DNA of 56,503 nt from Terriglobia bacterium (GTDB lineage: Bacteria > Acidobacteriota > Terriglobia > Acidiferrales > UBA7541), in assembly GCA_020072805.1 (NCBI GenBank), contig JAIQGC010000008.1, positions 1-56,503 of the forward strand. The letters run 5' to 3'. This document shows, piece by piece, positions 53,744 to 56,503 of the stretch. The position numbers and the translations under genes are program-made. How positions within the stretch are numbered: the first letter of the stretch is position 1; every line of letters starts with the position of its first letter. Under the pieces are notes generated by a model, which saw nothing but the letters and a program-made list of their open reading frames with translations, did no database searches and had not been told where the DNA came from.

Positions 53744-56197
53744 ATGCCGCTCTCTTCCCCCCGGTCCCTGTCCATCCTTTTCCTGCTCCTCGCTTGCGCT
53801 TCCTGCTCTCACCCGCAAAGCCCACAAAAACCTCTCGGCGACGCCGAACTCCTCGCCCTCGTCGCCGGCAACGTGCTCCCCGAAAACATCGTTCATGAAA
53901 TCGACGCCCGCGGCCTGTCTTTCAATCTCAGCAGCGCTTACCGCGCCCAACTGGCCGACTGCGACGCCTCCCCGCTCGTCCTTGCCGCTCTCGGCAAAGC
54001 CAAGCCCAGCGCCCTCCCCCAGGGTCCCGGAAGCAAGGTCGCCGCCGATTTGCTCCAGAGCCTGGCGGCGGTCGGCAAGCTGATGGCCGCCCATAAGGAC
54101 AAGGAAGCCGCCGAGCAACTCCTCGTCGCCCTTCAGTCCAACGGCGGCCCGGAAGCCGGTTTCGTCATGGGGGAACTCCTTCGCCGCAATGAGCAATGGG
54201 AGATGGCCCTGGAAACCTACACCAAGGTGCTGGAAATCGATCCATCCTTTCCCGAGGTTCACACCAAGATGAGCTATCTTCTCTATCGTTTGGGAGAGGC
54301 GGAAGATAGTTTGCGTGAAGCAAAAAAAACGCTTTCCCTGACCCCGCAAAACGCGGAAGCGCATAAGAACGCAGGGCTAGCTTTCGAGGGCCTGCGGAAA
54401 TTTGACGCTGGCGTTGCCGAATACCGGGAAGCCCTGCGCATCAAGCCCGACTATCAGATCGTCCATTATGATCTCGGGGTTCTTCTTTATAAAAAACGTG
54501 ATTTGGACGGCTCCATTGCCGAATACCAGAAGGCTGTGGCCTTGGATCCCAAGGACGTCGACGCTCGTTTCAATCTGGCGGTCTCTTGCGCTGCCAAGGG
54601 CGACCTCGATTGCGCCATCCGTGAATATCGTGCCACCAAAAAGGTGGATCCCTCCCGCACCGATGTCCGCCAGAATCTTTCCTCCGCTCTCATTCGCCGC
54701 AATTTGGACGCCGAAGCCATCGTCGAACTCCGCGAACTCGAAGCTATGGCCCCAGGCATGGAGATTTGCCATCAATGCCTTGGTCTGGCCATGCACAAGA
54801 CCGGGGATCTGCGCGGCGCGGAGAAAGAGTTTCGCAAAGCCGCGCTAATGGATCCCTCCGACCCCAACCCTCACATCGGTCTCGGCGGTGTCTATAAGGA
54901 ACAGAAATTAAACGATGCGGCCTTGAAGGAATACCGCCGCGCGCAAGAACTCTACCCCGATTCCGTGGACGTCCACGTGGCCATCGGAAGAGTGCTGCTC
55001 GAGACCGGAAAGACTGTCCTCGCCCTCCAGGAACTGCGCGACGCCGTTCGCCTGGGCCCCGCCAACCCGACGGCTCACGATCTTTACGGCAGGTCTTTGG
55101 CCGCCGATGGCGATCGCAAGGGCGCCATTGCCGAGTTTCAGGAATCCATCGCGCTCGATTCCAATGACTCCCCGGTTCGCCTGGAATTGGCCGCCGCTCT
55201 CGAAAGGGAAGGGGATTGGCCGGGGGCGTTCACTCAATATCATCAGGCCATTGCCCTGGATATGCGCAAGCTGGAAGGGCCGGACCATCCGAACGTGATG
55301 TACGCACTCAACGAATCCAAAAAACGTTTCGAGGAAGCAAAAAACAGACTGGAAAAACGCCTCGCCGCGCTAAAGAGCGCCGGAAAAACCGATGAGGCCA
55401 AAGAATTGGATGCCAAAGTCCGCGCCACCGAGGCTTCCGTGGGCCCTTCCGAAAAACTGGACGCCGCGATGCAGGAGGGCATGCAGGCTCTCAAGACAAA
55501 TCAACTCGATCGGGCGGAGAATACCTACCAGGAGGCCCTGGCCCTGGCGGAAAAGATTCAGCCCCACGATGGACGGTTGGTGACCATTTACAACTATCTG
55601 GGCAGTCTTCATATTGCACGCAAGGATTTCGCGGGCGCCCATGCGGCCTTCGAACGCCAGTTGCAGGCTTCTCAGGAGGTGTATGGTCCACAATCCCCAG
55701 CGATGGCCGATGCGCTCCAGGCCTTGGGAACCAACGCTCTCTTTCAGCAGGACTACCCGGCTGCCGGAAAGTTTTTTTCAGACTGTCTGGCCATAAACGA
55801 AAAGGTTTTTGGAGAAAATAACGCTCGCGTTTCAGGCAGTATCCGAATGCTCGCGACTGTCCCTGCCTACCAGAAGGACTATCCTCGGGTGGAAACTCTT
55901 CTCTTGCGCTCTCTGAAGATTGACGAATCCTTATTCGGTTCAGACAGCCCCGGCCTCTACCCGTCCTGGGCGTCTCTCTGCGGTCTTTACGATCAATGGG
56001 ACAAGCCCGAAAAACTGGAGTCCTGCAACCGCCATCTCCTCGCCTCAATGGAAAAACGGTCTGGTGAGAATAGTCCCATGCTGGTCCCTGTGCTTATGAG
56101 CCAGGCTAAGACACTCCGCAAACTTGGCCATCCCCAGGAAGCCGCCAAATTTGAAGAGCGTGCCAAAATGCTCCAGGCGCCTCCGCAACCCAACTGA
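53744..56197 (+). CDS. Large TPR-repeat lipoprotein
   Basis: 817 residues from the ATG at 53744 (GGAGG upstream; the frame is open from 53639). A lipoprotein-type signal (LFLLLACASC) is followed by a short conserved part (PLGDAELLALVAGNVLPENIVHEID) and many tetratricopeptide repeats (about 125-470), for example AEYREALRIKPDYQIVHYDL and AEYQKAVALDPKDVDARFNL. A charged helix (about 525-570) leads to a second array of kinesin-light-chain-like TPRs (about 580-800, YQEALALAEKIQPHDGRLV). It is probably an envelope scaffold; partners are unknown. Confidence 0.9.
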   Translation: MPLSSPRSLSILFLLLACASCSHPQSPQKPLGDAELLALVAGNVLPENIVHEIDARGLSFNLSSAYRAQLADCDASPLVLAALGKAKPSALPQGPGSKVAADLLQSLAAVGKLMAAHKDKEAAEQLLVALQSNGGPEAGFVMGELLRRNEQWEMALETYTKVLEIDPSFPEVHTKMSYLLYRLGEAEDSLREAKKTLSLTPQNAEAHKNAGLAFEGLRKFDAGVAEYREALRIKPDYQIVHYDLGVLLYKKRDLDGSIAEYQKAVALDPKDVDARFNLAVSCAAKGDLDCAIREYRATKKVDPSRTDVRQNLSSALIRRNLDAEAIVELRELEAMAPGMEICHQCLGLAMHKTGDLRGAEKEFRKAALMDPSDPNPHIGLGGVYKEQKLNDAALKEYRRAQELYPDSVDVHVAIGRVLLETGKTVLALQELRDAVRLGPANPTAHDLYGRSLAADGDRKGAIAEFQESIALDSNDSPVRLELAAALEREGDWPGAFTQYHQAIALDMRKLEGPDHPNVMYALNESKKRFEEAKNRLEKRLAALKSAGKTDEAKELDAKVRATEASVGPSEKLDAAMQEGMQALKTNQLDRAENTYQEALALAEKIQPHDGRLVTIYNYLGSLHIARKDFAGAHAAFERQLQASQEVYGPQSPAMADALQALGTNALFQQDYPAAGKFFSDCLAINEKVFGENNARVSGSIRMLATVPAYQKDYPRVETLLLRSLKIDESLFGSDSPGLYPSWASLCGLYDQWDKPEKLESCNRHLLASMEKRSGENSPMLVPVLMSQAKTLRKLGHPQEAAKFEERAKMLQAPPQPN

Positions 56198-56256
56198 CTT
56201 GTTCGCCACCTTCGCTCAGTCCGGCCCAGCCATGCTCCATCAAGCAAACCGAGGGC

Positions 56257-56285
56257 GCCGAACCCTAGGTTTTCAAGGGTGCGGC
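56257..56285. repeat. Palindromic repeat, copy 2 (after the TPR gene)
   Basis: GCCGAACCCT and AGGGTGCGGC pair with one mismatch around AGGTTTTCA. The stem and the flanking TCTAAATTCCA resemble copy 1 at 53564-53590, in the same orientation. Confidence 0.65.
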
Positions 56286-56503
56286 TCTAAATTCCATTGC
56301 TTGTTCGCTTTCAACTTTCAACTTTCCACTTTCAACTCTTCATCTTCCCGCCCTCCACACGGCCCCGCAAACTTCCCATCCACCGCCCCATTGCTCCCAT
56401 TCCCTGCAATTCACTTAACCATTTCCCACAACCCTGCTATCCTTCCCCGTGTTTGCCAAGTCCCACCCCCGCCCGATCCCCTCCTTGCCTCGTTATCTCC
56501 TAG
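56286..56503. other. Right-hand intergenic edge
   Basis: Pyrimidine-rich sequence without a clear gene. A GTG at 56449 opens a frame to the window edge (MFAKSHPRP...), but it has no ribosome site and is too short to judge. Confidence 0.35.

Overview
The window looks like a piece of an acidobacterial chromosome. The evidence is a GC-rich core with strong C/G third positions, the DUF3300-DUF2950 secreted-protein pair, a Gram-negative lptC-lptB-rpoN-rapZ-msbA housekeeping run, and dispersed palindromes of a kind I associate with Acidobacteriota. This assignment is inference; no rRNA is present. An in-frame UGA with a bacterial SECIS-like hairpin further suggests that the organism makes selenocysteine.

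Layout. (1) 1-8.3 kb is core: the 5' part of tuf preceded by four tRNAs (Thr-Tyr-Thr-Gly), a membrane-anchored unknown, an Rrf2 regulator, a chemoreceptor plus cheW with a clear terminator, a periplasmic rhodanese, an unknown helical protein and a RodZ-like protein. (2) About 8.4-25.7 kb is an accessory region with lower GC and different codon use. (3) 25.8-38.1 kb is core or lineage-specific: a selenocysteine redoxin-DsbD protein, a GAF-GGDEF cyclase, an MFS transporter and a crotonase, DUF2950/DUF3300, a large PAS hybrid histidine kinase, and a dihaem cytochrome c. (4) 38.4-53.2 kb is a dense, mostly co-directional housekeeping run: lptC-like, lptB, rpoN, rapZ, msbA-like, yicC, gmk, rpoZ, coaBC, family 4/5 uracil-DNA glycosylase, EamA transporter, priA. 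(5) 53.2-56.5 kb holds a decayed gene fragment, two related palindromic repeats and a large TPR lipoprotein.

The accessory region has two striking things. First, five clear 28-bp sites (plus one degenerate one) share an 11-6-11 layout: a half-site ending in TAA, six variable central bases, and a half-site starting with TTATC. This is the geometry of tyrosine recombinase (Xer/dif-like) core sites. They come in opposite orientations, and two of them exactly bracket a self-contained operon (9.3-11.5 kb) encoding a ubiquitin-like protein, an E1-like ThiF enzyme and a small Cys/His protein (DUF6527-like). A second two-gene unit of unknown function lies between the next sites. This resembles a set of site-specifically mobilised modules, with no recombinase in the window.

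Second, 16.9-23.4 kb encodes a catalytically intact Cas1 with a C-terminal zinc finger and helix-turn-helix, divergent from an operon with an HTH protein, an HNH nuclease and a family B DNA polymerase. I see no CRISPR array. This is the core gene set of a casposon, in a bacterial setting. The polymerase is split by one in-frame TAG, and a neighbouring TPR gene is split in the same way, so the element may be decaying. Terminal repeats were not found by eye.
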